DNA of 47,393 bases from Bacteroidetes bacterium 4572_128 (GTDB lineage Bacteria; Bacteroidota; Bacteroidia; Bacteroidales; 4572-128), in NCBI GenBank assembly GCA_002084355.1, contig NBLL01000005.1:1-47393 (forward strand), read 5' to 3'. Of the stretch, positions 27,712 through 37,405 are shown one piece after another. Numbering within the stretch: position 1 is the first letter of the stretch; each line of letters opens with the position of its first letter. Below the pieces are notes generated by a model. The model saw only the letters and a list, made by a program, of their open reading frames with translations. It was not told the origin of the DNA and made no database searches. A program made the position numbers and the translations under genes.

Positions 27712-28098
27712 ATGTCAGATAAATTACGATATTCAGATAGTGAACTGCAAGAATTTAAAAAACTAATTTTAAAAAAATTAGAAAATGCAGAAAAAGATTA
27801 TTTGCAATTTAGGAATGTATTAACAAATAGTGATAATAATGATATTAGTGATACATCTCCAACTTTTAAAGTTTTAGAAGAAGGAGCAAACGTTTTTTCC
27901 AGAGAAGAAGCAGGAAGATTTGCACAACGTCAAGAAGAATTTATTTATCATTTGAAAGGTGCATTAGCAAGAATAGAAAATAAAACTTATGGAATTTGCA
28001 GAGCATCAGGAAAGCTAATTTCAAAAGAACGTTTAAAAATTGTTTCTCATGCTACTTTGAGTATAGATTCTAAAAGAAAAAGAGATAAAAGAAAATAA
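27712..28098 (+). CDS. DksA/TraR-family transcription regulator
   Basis: This 128-residue protein has an N-terminal coiled-coil pair (about 8-85, with DNNDISDTSPTFKVLEEGAN in the tip region) and a C-terminal degenerate zinc-finger segment YGICRASGKLISKERLK. Only one Cys of the classic C4 set remains, which is normal for this Bacteroidota subfamily. DksA-type proteins enter the RNA polymerase secondary channel and tune rRNA and stress promoters, often with ppGpp. A basic tail ends the protein. gyrA follows from its own promoter. Confidence 0.88.
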   Translation: MSDKLRYSDSELQEFKKLILKKLENAEKDYLQFRNVLTNSDNNDISDTSPTFKVLEEGANVFSREEAGRFAQRQEEFIYHLKGALARIENKTYGICRASGKLISKERLKIVSHATLSIDSKRKRDKRK

Positions 28099-28103
28099 TT
28101 TTT

Positions 28104-28134
28104 TTTGAAATTCAATATTTTTTTATTATTTTTG
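28104..28134 (+). promoter_or_regulatory. Promoter of gyrA
   Basis: TTTG (28104-28107), 19 bp, then TATTTTTG (28127-28134) fits the Bacteroidota consensus and gives a very short leader before the start codon at 28157. Confidence 0.65.
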
Positions 28135-28156
28135 TAAAAATAATAAAAACAAATGG

Positions 28157-30634
28157 ATGTTAGAAAACGAAAGAATACGCAGGGTAAATATAGAAGACGA
28201 AATGAAATCTGCTTACATAGATTATGCTATGTCAGTGATTGTTTCTCGTGCTTTACCTGATGTACGCGATGGATTAAAACCTGTTCACAGAAGAGTACTT
28301 TTTGGTATGCGTGAACTCGGAACTTATGCAAATAAAGCACATAAAAAATCAGCAAGAATAGTTGGAGAAGTGCTTGGAAAATATCATCCACACGGCGATT
28401 CATCTGTTTATGAGGCGATGGTTCGTATGGCACAAGATTGGTCTTTACGGTACACTTTAATAGATGGACAAGGAAATTTTGGTTCTATAGATGGAGATAG
28501 TCAAGCGGCTATGCGTTATACAGAAGCAAGATTAACAAAAATTGCAGAAGAATTTTTAGAAGATTTAGATAAAGATACCGTAGATTTTAAATTAAATTTT
28601 GATGATACTTTATTAGAACCAACAGTTTTGCCGAGTAAATTACCTAATTTGCTTGTTAATGGAGCTTCAGGTATTGCTGTTGGTATGGCAACAAACATGG
28701 CACCTCATAATATTTCAGAAGTAATAAATGCTTGTATTTCTTATGTAAAAAATCCGGAAATTTCTATAGAAGAATTAATTACACACGTTAAAGCACCAGA
28801 TTTTCCAACGGGAGGAATTATTTACGGTTATGAAGGTGTAAAAGATGCTTTTCTAACCGGAAGAGGTCGGATAGTTTTGCGTTCTAAAACTCACATAGAA
28901 ACAAAAAAAAATGGGTCAGAACGAATTATTGTTACAGAAATTCCTTACCAAGTAAATAAATCTGAGTTAATAAAGAAAATTGCTGATTTAATAAATAATA
29001 AAAAAATATCAGGAATTTCTAATATTAATGATGAATCAGATAGGAAAGGTATGCGAATAGTTTTTGATTTAAAAAGAGATGCTATTAGTAGTGTTGTTTT
29101 AAATAAACTTTTCAAATACACTTATTTGCAAAATTCTTTTAATGTAAATAATATTGCTCTTGTAAACGGTCGTCCAGAACTATTAAATTTAAGACGATTA
29201 ATAGAAGAATTTATTTTACATAGACACGAAATAGTTGAAAGAAGAACAAAATATAAACTAAAAAAAGTTTTAGAAAGAATAAATATTTTAGAAGGACTTT
29301 TAATTGCTTTAGATAATCTTGATAAAATTATAGACATAATTAGGAAATCTAAAACAACAGAAATAGCAAAAAATGATTTGATAGAAAATTATAATTTAAA
29401 TTCAATACAAGCAAAGTCTATTTTAGAGTTGCGTCTCAGTAAATTGACTGGTTTAGAGATGGATAAAGTTAAATATGAATATCAAGATATAAAAAAACAA
29501 ATTTTATATTTTGATGAAATTTTATCAAATAAAAATTTGCGTATGCAAATTGTTGAAGAAGAATTATTAGAAATAAAAAGTAAATATAAAGATAAAAGAA
29601 AAACTGAGATTGTTTATTCGTCCCAAGAATTCAATCCAGAAGATTTTTATATAAATGAAAAAGTTGTAATTACTATTTCTCATCTTGGTTATATCAAAAG
29701 AACACCGCTCTCTATTTTTAGAACACAAGGAAGAGGAGGAAAAGGTTCTAAAGGTGGAGGAGTTGGAAATAATGATTTTTTAGAACATCTTTTCATTGCA
29801 AACATGCATAATCACATGTTATTTTTTACAGAAAAAGGCAGATTATTTTGGCTAAAAGTTTATGAAATTCCTGAAGGTTCGAAAATTGCCCGAGGACGTG
29901 CCATTCAAAATCTTTTGAAAATTGAAAAAGATGAAAAAGTAAATGTTTATATTAAAATTGAAAAATTAGATGATGAAGATTTTGTAAAAGATCATTATAT
30001 TGTTTTTGCCACTAAAAATGGAATTATTAAGAAAACATCTTTAGAAAATTATGCAAAGCCAAGAAAAGGAGGAATTAAAGCAATAACAATTAGAGAAGAT
30101 GATAAATTAATAAAAGTAAAATTAACCGATGGCATTAACAATATTGTTTTAGGTACGAAATATGGGAAAGCAATAAATTTTTCTGAAAAAGATGTAAGAG
30201 CTGTCGGACGTACAAGCATAGGTGTAAGAGGAATAAAACTTGATTATAAAGATGACCAAGTTATTGGTATGGTTTGCGTTAGAGATAATCAAGATATTCT
30301 TGTTGTATCAGAAAAAGGCTATGGAAAAAGAACTGGTTTTGAAAATTATAGAACCACAAGCAGAGGAGGAAAAGGTGTAAAAACCTTACAAGTTACTGAA
30401 AAAACTGGCGATTTAGTTGGTATAGTTGGAGTTCTTGATAAAGACGATTTAATGATAATTAAAAAATCTGGAGTAATTATTCGATTAGAAGTTTCTAAAA
30501 TAAGACAAATTGGAAGAGCAACTCAGGGAGTTCGTTTAATAAAAATTAATGAAGAAGACGATATTGCTGCAGTTGCAAAAGTTGTAAATAGTGAAGAAAT
30601 AGAAGAAGAAAATATAATTGATAATAAAATTTGA
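28157..30634 (+). CDS. gyrA: DNA gyrase subunit A
   Basis: This 825-residue protein is full length for the family. The N-terminal breakage-reunion domain shows [44 protein letters not shown] and the active-site Tyr in AAMRYTEAR (about residue 121). The C-terminal domain (about 495-810) has six beta-pinwheel blades, including the GyrA box region [11 protein letters not shown], with a second QGVR-type motif near the end ([10 protein letters not shown]). With GyrB it introduces negative supercoils. The GyrA box supports gyrase rather than topoisomerase IV subunit ParC. It ends in TGA and converges on sucC through a shared terminator. Confidence 0.96.
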   Translation: MLENERIRRVNIEDEMKSAYIDYAMSVIVSRALPDVRDGLKPVHRRVLFGMRELGTYANKAHKKSARIVGEVLGKYHPHGDSSVYEAMVRMAQDWSLRYTLIDGQGNFGSIDGDSQAAMRYTEARLTKIAEEFLEDLDKDTVDFKLNFDDTLLEPTVLPSKLPNLLVNGASGIAVGMATNMAPHNISEVINACISYVKNPEISIEELITHVKAPDFPTGGIIYGYEGVKDAFLTGRGRIVLRSKTHIETKKNGSERIIVTEIPYQVNKSELIKKIADLINNKKISGISNINDESDRKGMRIVFDLKRDAISSVVLNKLFKYTYLQNSFNVNNIALVNGRPELLNLRRLIEEFILHRHEIVERRTKYKLKKVLERINILEGLLIALDNLDKIIDIIRKSKTTEIAKNDLIENYNLNSIQAKSILELRLSKLTGLEMDKVKYEYQDIKKQILYFDEILSNKNLRMQIVEEELLEIKSKYKDKRKTEIVYSSQEFNPEDFYINEKVVITISHLGYIKRTPLSIFRTQGRGGKGSKGGGVGNNDFLEHLFIANMHNHMLFFTEKGRLFWLKVYEIPEGSKIARGRAIQNLLKIEKDEKVNVYIKIEKLDDEDFVKDHYIVFATKNGIIKKTSLENYAKPRKGGIKAITIREDDKLIKVKLTDGINNIVLGTKYGKAINFSEKDVRAVGRTSIGVRGIKLDYKDDQVIGMVCVRDNQDILVVSEKGYGKRTGFENYRTTSRGGKGVKTLQVTEKTGDLVGIVGVLDKDDLMIIKKSGVIIRLEVSKIRQIGRATQGVRLIKINEEDDIAAVAKVVNSEEIEEENIIDNKI

Positions 30635-30639
30635 GATAA

Positions 30640-30698
30640 AAAAAATTTCAAAAAAAATAAGACATAAAATTTTATGTCTTATTTTTTTGAAATTTTTA
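30640..30698. terminator. Bidirectional terminator between gyrA and sucC
   Basis: A long, almost perfect inverted repeat (AAAATTTCAAAAAAAATAAG then ACATAAAA, mirrored by TTTTATGTCTTATTTTTTTG then AAATTT) separates two convergent genes and supplies T runs in both directions. Confidence 0.88.
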
Positions 30699-31770
30699 AA
30701 CTAATTTTTTAACTAAATCTGCTGCTTCTTGTAAACCTATAGCTGAGTAAACTTTTAATCCAGATTTATCTATCAAATTTTTTCCTTCTATTGCATTTGT
30801 TCCTTGTAATCTCACAATTACAGGAATTTTTATATTTCCTATGGAATTATAAGCATCTACAACTCCTTGTGCTACTCTGTCGCATCTAACAATTCCGCCA
30901 AAAATATTTAATAAAATAGCTTTTACATTTTTATCTTTCAAAATAATCCTAAATCCAGCTTCTACTGTTTCGGCACTTGCTGTTCCTCCAACATCAAGAA
31001 AGTTAGACGGTTCACCTCCAGATTGTTTTATAATGTCCATAGTTGCCATCGCAAGACCTGCACCGTTTACCATGCAACCAAAAATTTACTTTTGCATCTG
31101 CAGCAAGTATAAGATCGTCAGAAGTTTTAAAAACTGGATTTATTTCAATCATAGAAGCATCGCAAGCAAGATAAGTATTATAAAGATTATATACAAATTT
31201 TGTCATATTCTTGTAAGCTTTTCCTTTTAAACCGAGATTAAAAGCAATTTTACGAGTTTGAAAATTTTGTATTCCGATTTTAGTGCATATTACTTCTTTG
31301 AAAATTAAATGGGGAGTTTCTTTTGCAACTTTTTCTATGTCCATACCGCCAGCAGGAGAATACATTATCATATTCCTACCTTTTTCGCGGTCTAATAAAA
31401 TACTAATGTAATATTCGCTAACATCTAATTTACCGTTTTTATCCGGATAAAAAATATTTTGCTCTATTAAAACTTTATGAACTTCTTTACCTTCTTTAGA
31501 TGTTTGTGGAGTTATTAATTGCATACCCAAAATTGATTTTGCATGTTTTTCCACTTCGTCAAAAGAATTAGCAACTTTTATACCGCCACCTTTTCCTCGT
31601 CCTCCAGCATGAATTTGAGCTTTAACTACCCAAGAACTTACACCAGTATGTCCTTGTATTTGTCTCGCTGCTTGCAGAGCAGAGATTGGAGTATCAGCAA
31701 CAAGTCCTTCAGGAACATTAACACCAAAATTTCTTAATATATGTTTTCCTTGATATTCGTGTATATTCAT
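30696..31770 (-). pseudogene. sucC: Succinate-CoA ligase (ADP-forming) beta subunit, disrupted
   Basis: The first frame (31770 down to about 31080) reads MNIHEYQGKHILRNFGVNVP, AQIHAGGRGKGGG, ... [24 protein letters not shown]: the ATP-grasp domain. The second frame resumes at [20 protein letters not shown] and runs to the normal C-terminus at 30696. About 40 residues that all SucC proteins have between DAK(V/I)N and GCMVNGAG are missing, including the acidic EED region and LDGNxG. The joint at about 31074 is out of frame. Everything else, including the GGxxRCDxVAxG region, is conserved. Intact, it makes succinyl-CoA/succinate in the TCA or methylmalonyl pathway. sucD is not adjacent. Confidence 0.9.
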
Positions 31771-31786
31771 AATAAATAAATTTTTA

Positions 31787-31794
31787 CAAAAATA
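31787..31794 (-). promoter_or_regulatory. -7 element for sucC
   Basis: On the minus strand this reads TATTTTTG, a match to TAnnTTTG, about 17 bp upstream of the ATG at 31770. Confidence 0.5.
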
Positions 31795-31799
31795 AGATT

Positions 31800-32430
31800 T
31801 ATTTTAAATAAAAAAAATTTTTTCAAAAAATTGGCAAATTTTTAATGTTTTTTAATTTAAAAAAAAATTTTCGAAAAAAACGACAAAATTTTTAATGTTT
31901 TTAATTTTAAATTAAAAAAAATTTTTTTTAAATTCGTCCAAAATTTTAATGTTTTTTAATTTCAAAAAAATTTTTTTTTATAATTTGTCAAAAATTTTAA
32001 TGCTTTTTAATTTGAAATTAAAAAAATTTTTTTCAAATTCGTCCAAAATTTTAATGTTTTTTAATTTCAAAAAAAAAAATTTTTATAATTTGCCAAAAAT
32101 TTTAATGCTTTTTAATTTCAATGAAAAAAAAATTTTTTTAAATTCGTCCAAAATTTTAATGCTTTTTAATTTCAAAAAAAAATTTTTTTATAATTTGCCA
32201 AAAATTTTAATACTTTTAATTTGAAATTAAAAAAAATTTTTTTCAAATTCATCCAAAATTTTAATTAATTTCAAAAAAATTTTTCGAAAAAACGACAAAA
32301 TTTTTAATGTTTTTAATTTCAAATTAAAAAAAAATTTTTTTCAAAAAACGACCAAAATTTTAATATTTTTTAATTTAAGAAATTAAAAAATTTTTTCTAA
32401 AAACTACCAAAATTTCAATATTTTTTTTAA
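31800..32430 (-). repeat. A/T-tract array with a 105-bp dimeric higher-order repeat
   Basis: About eleven reverse-orientation units fill the divergent gap between sucC and nnr. Inside it two unit types alternate. Type A (ATTCGTCC core) starts at 31932, 32037, 32142 and 32247 (ATTCATCC). Type B (TAATTTGTC or TAATTTGCC core) starts at 31981, 32086 and 32191. A-to-A and B-to-B distances are exactly 105 bp, A-to-B is 49 and B-to-A is 56. Flanking units (AATTGGC, AAACGAC, AAACTACC cores) are single-type. A 92-codon open frame across it is a by-product of the 105-bp period. Confidence 0.92.
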
Positions 32431-32447
32431 TTTTGAAAAAAAAAAAG

Positions 32448-33913
32448 ATGAAGATTTTATCTACAGAACAAATTAGAAAAGCTGATAATTTTACAATTAA
32501 AAATGAACCAATTTCCTCCATTGATTTAATGGAACGTGCTTCACAATCTTGCACAGATTGGATAATTAAAAATTTCAATAAAAATCAAAAATTCAAGATT
32601 TTTGCTGGACAAGGAAATAATGGAGGCGATGGACTTGCAATTGCAAGACAACTGAAAGAAAAAAACTTTTTTATAGAAGTTTTTATTATGAAAATCTCTG
32701 AAAATTATTCTGACGATTTCAAAATAAATTTGCTTCGTTTAGAAAAACAAAATAAAGTTAAAATTAATTTCTTAGAAAATGAATCAAATTTTAAAGAAAT
32801 TAATAAGAATGATATTATTATAGATGCATTATTTGGTTCTGGTTTAAAAAGAAAGTTAGAAAATTTTCCAGCGAAGATATTGAATTTTTTAAATAATTTG
32901 GAAGCGAAAATTATATCTATAGATATTCCATCTGGTTTATTTGCTGAAAATAACGAAAAAACAATTTACGATAAAGAAATACCTATAATTAAAGCAAATT
33001 TTACTTTGAGTTTTCAATTCCCAAAACTTTCTTTTTTCTTCCCAGAAACAGAAAAATTTGTAAAAGAATATTTTATTCTAAATATTTCGCTTCATAAAAA
33101 ATTTATTGAAAATATAGAAACAAAAAATTTTTTTCTAAAAAAAGACTTTATTTTTAATAAAATAAAAAAAAGAAATCGTTTTTCTCACAAAGGAAATTTT
33201 GGACACGGACTTTTAATTGCGGGAAGTTATGGTAAATTTGGTGCTTGTGTTTTAGCAGCAAAATCTTGTTTAAAAACAGGAATAGGTTTATTGAGTACTC
33301 AAACTCCAAAATTTTGTTATTCTATTATACAAATTTCTGTTCCTGAAAGTATGGTTATTTTAGATAATTCAATGGTATGGAAAAAGATACCGAAAATGCT
33401 TTGGAAATTTTAATGAAAAAACTGAAATCACACAAAAATAAAAGATTGGTTATAGATGCAGACGCAATAAATTTAATTGCAAAAAATTCTGAATTATTAA
33501 AAATAATTCCGGAAAATGCTGTTTTAACGCCACACATTAAAGAGTTTGAAAGATTGATTGGAAAGAAAATTTCATCTAATTTTCATCGTTATGAAATTTT
33601 AAAAAAATTTTCTAAAAAATATAAAGTTTTTATTGTTTTAAAAGGTCAAAATAGTATAATTTCTTGTCCAGACGGAATTTGTTATTTTAACACAACAGGA
33701 AATCCAGGAATGGCTACAGCCGGAAGTGGCGACGTTTTAACAGGTATGATTTTGTCTTTTCTCGCACAAAATTATGAAATAAAAGACGCTGTAATACTTG
33801 GGGTTTATTTGCACGGTTTAGCAGGAGATTTTGCAAAAAATAAAGTTGGTGAAAATTCTTTGACAGCAAGTGATATTATAAAAAACATTAAAAATACATT
33901 TCCAATAAATTAA
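32448..33913 (+). pseudogene. nnr: Bifunctional NAD(P)H-hydrate repair enzyme (epimerase/dehydratase), disrupted
   Basis: The start is at 32448 (MKILSTEQIRKADNFTI). Residues 1-210 are the YjeF-N epimerase domain (KIFAGQGNNGGDGLAIARQL, DIIIDALFGSGL, IISIDIPSGL). From about 235 the ADP/ATP-dependent dehydratase domain begins (RFSHKGNFGHGLLIAGSYGK). The frame is lost at about 33380 after PESMVILDN. The other frame resumes at GMEKDTENALEILMKK and includes RLVIDADAINLIAKN, ILTPH-type VLTPHIKEFERL and the catalytic NPGMATAGSGDVLTGM. A roughly 20-residue stretch with the usual GxGPGxG motif is missing. Intact, the enzyme repairs hydrated NADH/NADPH. Confidence 0.87.
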
Positions 33914-33924
33914 ATTTTCAAAAA

Positions 33925-34015
33925 ATTAAAAAAAAAATCGTTTTTGGAAGAAAATTTTTTTTCGAAATTAATTTTCAAAACGTTTTTTGTAAAAAAAATT
34001 TTTTTTTAATAAATT
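33925..34015 (+). repeat. Short pair of A/T-tract repeat units
   Basis: Two diverged units (ATCGTTTTTGGAAGAAAATT about 33937, and AAACGTTTTTTGTAAAAAAA about 33979) have the core/A-run/T-run order in forward orientation. They fill the gap between nnr and gpsA. Confidence 0.55.
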
Positions 34016-34024
34016 AATAATTTT

Positions 34025-35158
34025 ATGGAATACGAATTTAAAATAGATTCAAATTCTCAGGAAGCAAAACGTTTGGTAGAATTTTTGAAAACTTTAACTT
34101 ACGTAAAAGAAGAATCAAAATCTCCGGAAAAAAAAGAAATTTATAAATCTTTTGATTATAAAAATTCAAAAATAGCGGTAATAGGAGGCGGAAGTTGGGC
34201 AACAGCAATAATAAAAATGTTGTTAAATAATGTTGATAAGAATAATAAAATAAATTGGTTTTTACGAGAGAAAAAATCTATAGACTTTATTAAAAAATTC
34301 AAAAAGAATCCTCGTTATTTGCGTTCTGTAAAATTAGATACGGATAAAATTGTTTTTTTTGAAAATATTGAAGAAATTATAAAAAAATCTAATATTTTAA
34401 TTTTTGTTATTCCGTCAGCATTTTTGAAAAGTTCTTTAGAATTTTTGAAAATAAATTTAAAAGATAAATTTATTGTTTCTGCAATCAAAGGAATAATTCC
34501 TGAAGATAATACAATTATTGCAGAGTTTTTTCAAAATGAATATAAAGTTCCTTTATCATCTATAGCTGTGATTTCTGGACCTTGTCATGCTGAGGAGGTC
34601 GCCCTAGAAAAACTTTCATATTTGACTATCGCTTCAAAAGATCTAAATAAAGCACAATTTATTTCTGAGAAACTTAGCTGTCGCTATATAAAAAGTTCCA
34701 TTTCTGATGATATTTTCGGAACAGAATACTCTTCTGTTTTAAAAAATATTTTTGCCATTGCTTCTGGAATTTGTAAAAGTTTGGGCTACGGTGATAATTT
34801 CCAAGCAGTTTTGATTTCTAATGCTATACAAGAAATAGAAAATTTTGCAAATACAGTTCATCCGATAAGTAGAGACATAAAAAATTCGGCTTATTTGGGA
34901 GATTTATTAGTTACCTCTTATTCTCAGTTTTCCAGAAATAGAACTTTTGGAGCAATGATAGGAAAAGGATATTCTGTAAAATCGGCACAATTAGAAATGA
35001 ATATGATTGCAGAAGGATATTATGCTTTATATTGCATACACAAAATAAATAAAAAATTTAATGTGGAAATGCCAATTACAGAAAGCGTTTATAGAATAAT
35101 TTACAAAAAAAAAGATGCCGCAATAGAAATAAAAAATTTAACAGCCTATTTAAAATAA
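34025..35158 (+). CDS. gpsA: Glycerol-3-phosphate dehydrogenase (NAD(P)+) with N-terminal extension
   Basis: This 377-residue protein is about 45 residues longer than usual. The NAD-binding Rossmann motif KIAVIGGGSWATAI begins near residue 49. FVSAIKG-type FIVSAIKGI, ISGPCHAEEVA, the catalytic KN region YSSVLKNIFAIASGI and AYLGDLLVT complete the enzyme. It makes sn-glycerol-3-phosphate for phospholipids. Residues 1-45 (MEYEFKIDSNSQEAKRLVEF, then LKTLTYVKEESKS) resemble the small beta-helix antitoxin-like or DUF2683-like proteins common in Bacteroidota. Internal in-frame ATG codons near the Rossmann start are lacking, so the extension appears translated. Confidence 0.93.
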   Translation: MEYEFKIDSNSQEAKRLVEFLKTLTYVKEESKSPEKKEIYKSFDYKNSKIAVIGGGSWATAIIKMLLNNVDKNNKINWFLREKKSIDFIKKFKKNPRYLRSVKLDTDKIVFFENIEEIIKKSNILIFVIPSAFLKSSLEFLKINLKDKFIVSAIKGIIPEDNTIIAEFFQNEYKVPLSSIAVISGPCHAEEVALEKLSYLTIASKDLNKAQFISEKLSCRYIKSSISDDIFGTEYSSVLKNIFAIASGICKSLGYGDNFQAVLISNAIQEIENFANTVHPISRDIKNSAYLGDLLVTSYSQFSRNRTFGAMIGKGYSVKSAQLEMNMIAEGYYALYCIHKINKKFNVEMPITESVYRIIYKKKDAAIEIKNLTAYLK

Positions 35159-35190
35159 TTGAAAAAATACGTTATTTAAAAATGGTTTCA

Positions 35191-35225
35191 ATAAAATTCT
35201 AAAATTTTTTTTTTAGAATTTTATT
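35191..35225 (+). terminator. Probable terminator after gpsA
   Basis: ATAAAATTCTAAAA pairs with TTTTAGAATTTTAT around a T-rich loop, 32 bp after the gpsA stop. The following T run is poor, so efficiency is uncertain. Confidence 0.5.
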
Positions 35226-35227
35226 TA

Positions 35228-35455
35228 TTCAAAATAAAAATAAAAAAAATTTTTTTCAAAATTCGTGAAAATTTTAATATTTTTTAATTTCAATTAAAAA
35301 AATTTTTTTCAAAAATCGTGAAAATTTTAATATTTTTTAATTTCAATTAAAAAAAATTTTTTTCAAAAATCGCGAAAATTTTAACATTTTTTAATTTCAA
35401 TTTTTTTTTTTTTTCAAATTCTTCCAAAATTTTAATATTTTAAAATTGGTTTTTT
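35228..35455 (-). repeat. A/T-tract array, TTCACGAATTT-type core, inverted relative to the array beyond the next gene
   Basis: Reverse units are A-run, T-run, CAAAATTCGTGAAAATTTTA, then ATATTTTTTAATTTCAATT. Cores are TCGTG at about 35263 and 35316 and TCGCG at 35370, followed by a TTCTTCC variant near 35420. Spacing is 53-54 bp. It lies upstream of the GWxTD gene. Confidence 0.88.
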
Positions 35456-35510
35456 AAATTATTTTTTAAATTTGTATAATTTTTGTATATATTTAAAAAA
35501 AATATTAATT

Positions 35511-36938
35511 ATGAAAAAAAAAATTATTTTTATAATATGTTTGTTTTTTTTTGCAAATTTTACTTTTGCAGAGAAATTACAATCATATTTTAATATAAGA
35601 ACTTTCAAAACTTTAGAAAGTCCTTATTTGGAAAGTTATTTAAGCGTAATTGGAAATTCTGCCGTTTTTGTTAAGAAAGAAAATGGTAAATACCAAGCTG
35701 TTTTGGAAGTAACAATTATTTTCAAAGAAAATGGAATTATAAAAAATTTCAAAAAATATCAATTAACAAGTCCAGAAATTAAGAATAAAAATTCTTATAA
35801 ACCAAATTTTATTGATGTGCAGCGCTTTGTTTTGGAAAATGGAATTTATAATTACGAATTAAAAATCATAGATGTAAATGCAGAAAAATCTGAAATTAAT
35901 TATAAAAATATTTTAAACTTAGATTATAGAAGTAATCTCGTACAATTTTCTGACATTCAATTAATAGAAAGTTTTTCTAAAACAAAAAAAGAAAACGTTT
36001 TAAGTAAAAATTCTTATGATTTAATTCCTTATATTTCTGATTTTTACCCAGAAAATATTAATAAATTAATTTTTTACGCAGAAATTTATAATACAGATAA
36101 ATATCTTGCAAAAGAAGAGAATTTTTTAATTCGCTATTTTATAGAAAGATCTGATAAAGAAATTATTTTGAATAAATATGTTTCTTTTTTTAAAAGGAAA
36201 TCTGCTTCTATTATTCCAGTTTTTGCTGAATTTAATATAGAAAATCTGCCGTCTGGAAATTATAATCTTGTAATAGAAGCGAGAAATAGAAAAAATGAAT
36301 TATTAAAATCTAAAAAATTCATTTTTCAAAGAAGTAATATAAAAAAAGATAATTTGATATTTGAGGCAAGCAAAGAAAATTTAAATTCTTCTTTTGTTAC
36401 TCAAATTAATGATGCAGAAATTTTAAAAGAAAATATAAAATGTTTATATCCAATTTCTTCTGAAATAGAAAAAAACTACGCAAATAACATAATTAAATTA
36501 AATGATATTGAAAAAATGCAAAATTATTTTTATGTTTTTTGGTATAAAAGAGATGAAAAAAATTATGAAAAATTATGGAATAATTATAAAAAACGTGTAG
36601 ATTTTGTAAATAATTCTTACAGCACACAAGTTAAAAAAGGTTATTATACAGATAGAGGGCGAATTTATTTGCAATATGGAAGTCCAAATTCTGTGATAGA
36701 AAGTAAACACGAGCCGAGTTCGTATCCTTATGAAATATGGCATTATTACAGATTAGAAGACCAAACAAATAAACGTTTTGTTTTTTACAATCAATTTATA
36801 GTTGGAGATGAATATACTTTAATTCATTCTAATGCAAAAGGAGAATTTAGCAATAGAAACTGGGAAGTTATCTTGCAAAGTAGAAACGAAATGAGAACAG
36901 ACCACGACAGAACAAATTCACTAAATTTTAAAACATAA
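35511..36938 (+). CDS. GWxTD-domain protein
   Basis: The start is at 35511 (MKKKIIFIICLFFFANFTFA, signal peptide); the in-frame start 13 codons earlier would spoil the signal sequence. The protein is 475 residues. The middle is beta-rich (about 30-290), and residues about 370-460 form the GWxTD domain (GYYTDRGRIYLQYGSPNSVI, EIWHYYRLEDQTNKRFVFYN). This domain is named for a motif found in Bacteroidota and related phyla; its biochemical role is unknown. Repeat arrays with the same private core flank the gene in inverted orientation. No lesion is visible. Confidence 0.88.
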   Translation: MKKKIIFIICLFFFANFTFAEKLQSYFNIRTFKTLESPYLESYLSVIGNSAVFVKKENGKYQAVLEVTIIFKENGIIKNFKKYQLTSPEIKNKNSYKPNFIDVQRFVLENGIYNYELKIIDVNAEKSEINYKNILNLDYRSNLVQFSDIQLIESFSKTKKENVLSKNSYDLIPYISDFYPENINKLIFYAEIYNTDKYLAKEENFLIRYFIERSDKEIILNKYVSFFKRKSASIIPVFAEFNIENLPSGNYNLVIEARNRKNELLKSKKFIFQRSNIKKDNLIFEASKENLNSSFVTQINDAEILKENIKCLYPISSEIEKNYANNIIKLNDIEKMQNYFYVFWYKRDEKNYEKLWNNYKKRVDFVNNSYSTQVKKGYYTDRGRIYLQYGSPNSVIESKHEPSSYPYEIWHYYRLEDQTNKRFVFYNQFIVGDEYTLIHSNAKGEFSNRNWEVILQSRNEMRTDHDRTNSLNFKT

Positions 36939-36939
36939 A

Positions 36940-37275
36940 TATTAAAATTTTCACGAATTTGAAAAAAAATTTTTTTTTAAATTGAAATTAAAAAATATTA
37001 AAATTTTCACGAATTTGAAAAAAAATTTTTTTTTAAATTGAAATTAAAAAATATTAAAATTTTGGGCGAATTTGAAAAAAAATTTTTTAAATTGAAATTA
37101 AAAAATATTAAAATTTTGGGCGATTTTTGAAAAAAATTTTTTTTAATTGAAATTAAAAAAATATTAAAATTTTGGGCGATTTTTAAAAAAAATTTTTTTT
37201 AATTGAAATTAAAAAAATATTAAAATTTTGGGCGATTTTTGAAAAAATTTTTTTTTTTAATTTAAAAATTATTGA
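36940..37275 (+). repeat. A/T-tract array, TCACGAATTTG then GGGCGATTTTTG cores
   Basis: Forward units have cores TCACGAATTTG (36951, 37007), TGGGCGAATTTG (37063) and TGGGCGATTTTTG (37117, 37173, 37229). Spacing is 54-56 bp. The TCACGAATT core is the reverse complement of the core upstream of the GWxTD gene. Confidence 0.9.
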
Positions 37276-37405
37276 AATTTTAGCATATAAAAAAAAAAAA
37301 AAATCAAATATTTAAATTCAAAAAATTTCTCGTTTTTTTTAATTAAAATTCATAATTATTAAAAATAAATACAGTTATCATTGTAAATTATTAATTTTAT
37401 TTAAA

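Noticed and set aside
30640-30698. A member of the A/T-tract repeat family.
   Set aside because: It is a single long hairpin between convergent genes with no tandem copy or family core; it is best explained as a terminator.
31949-32224. A 92-codon open frame with a 35-residue repeated pattern (rich in Phe, Asn, Lys, Leu).
   Set aside because: It lies wholly inside the repeat array. The 105-bp period is divisible by three, so the open frame is a by-product. There is no promoter or credible start.
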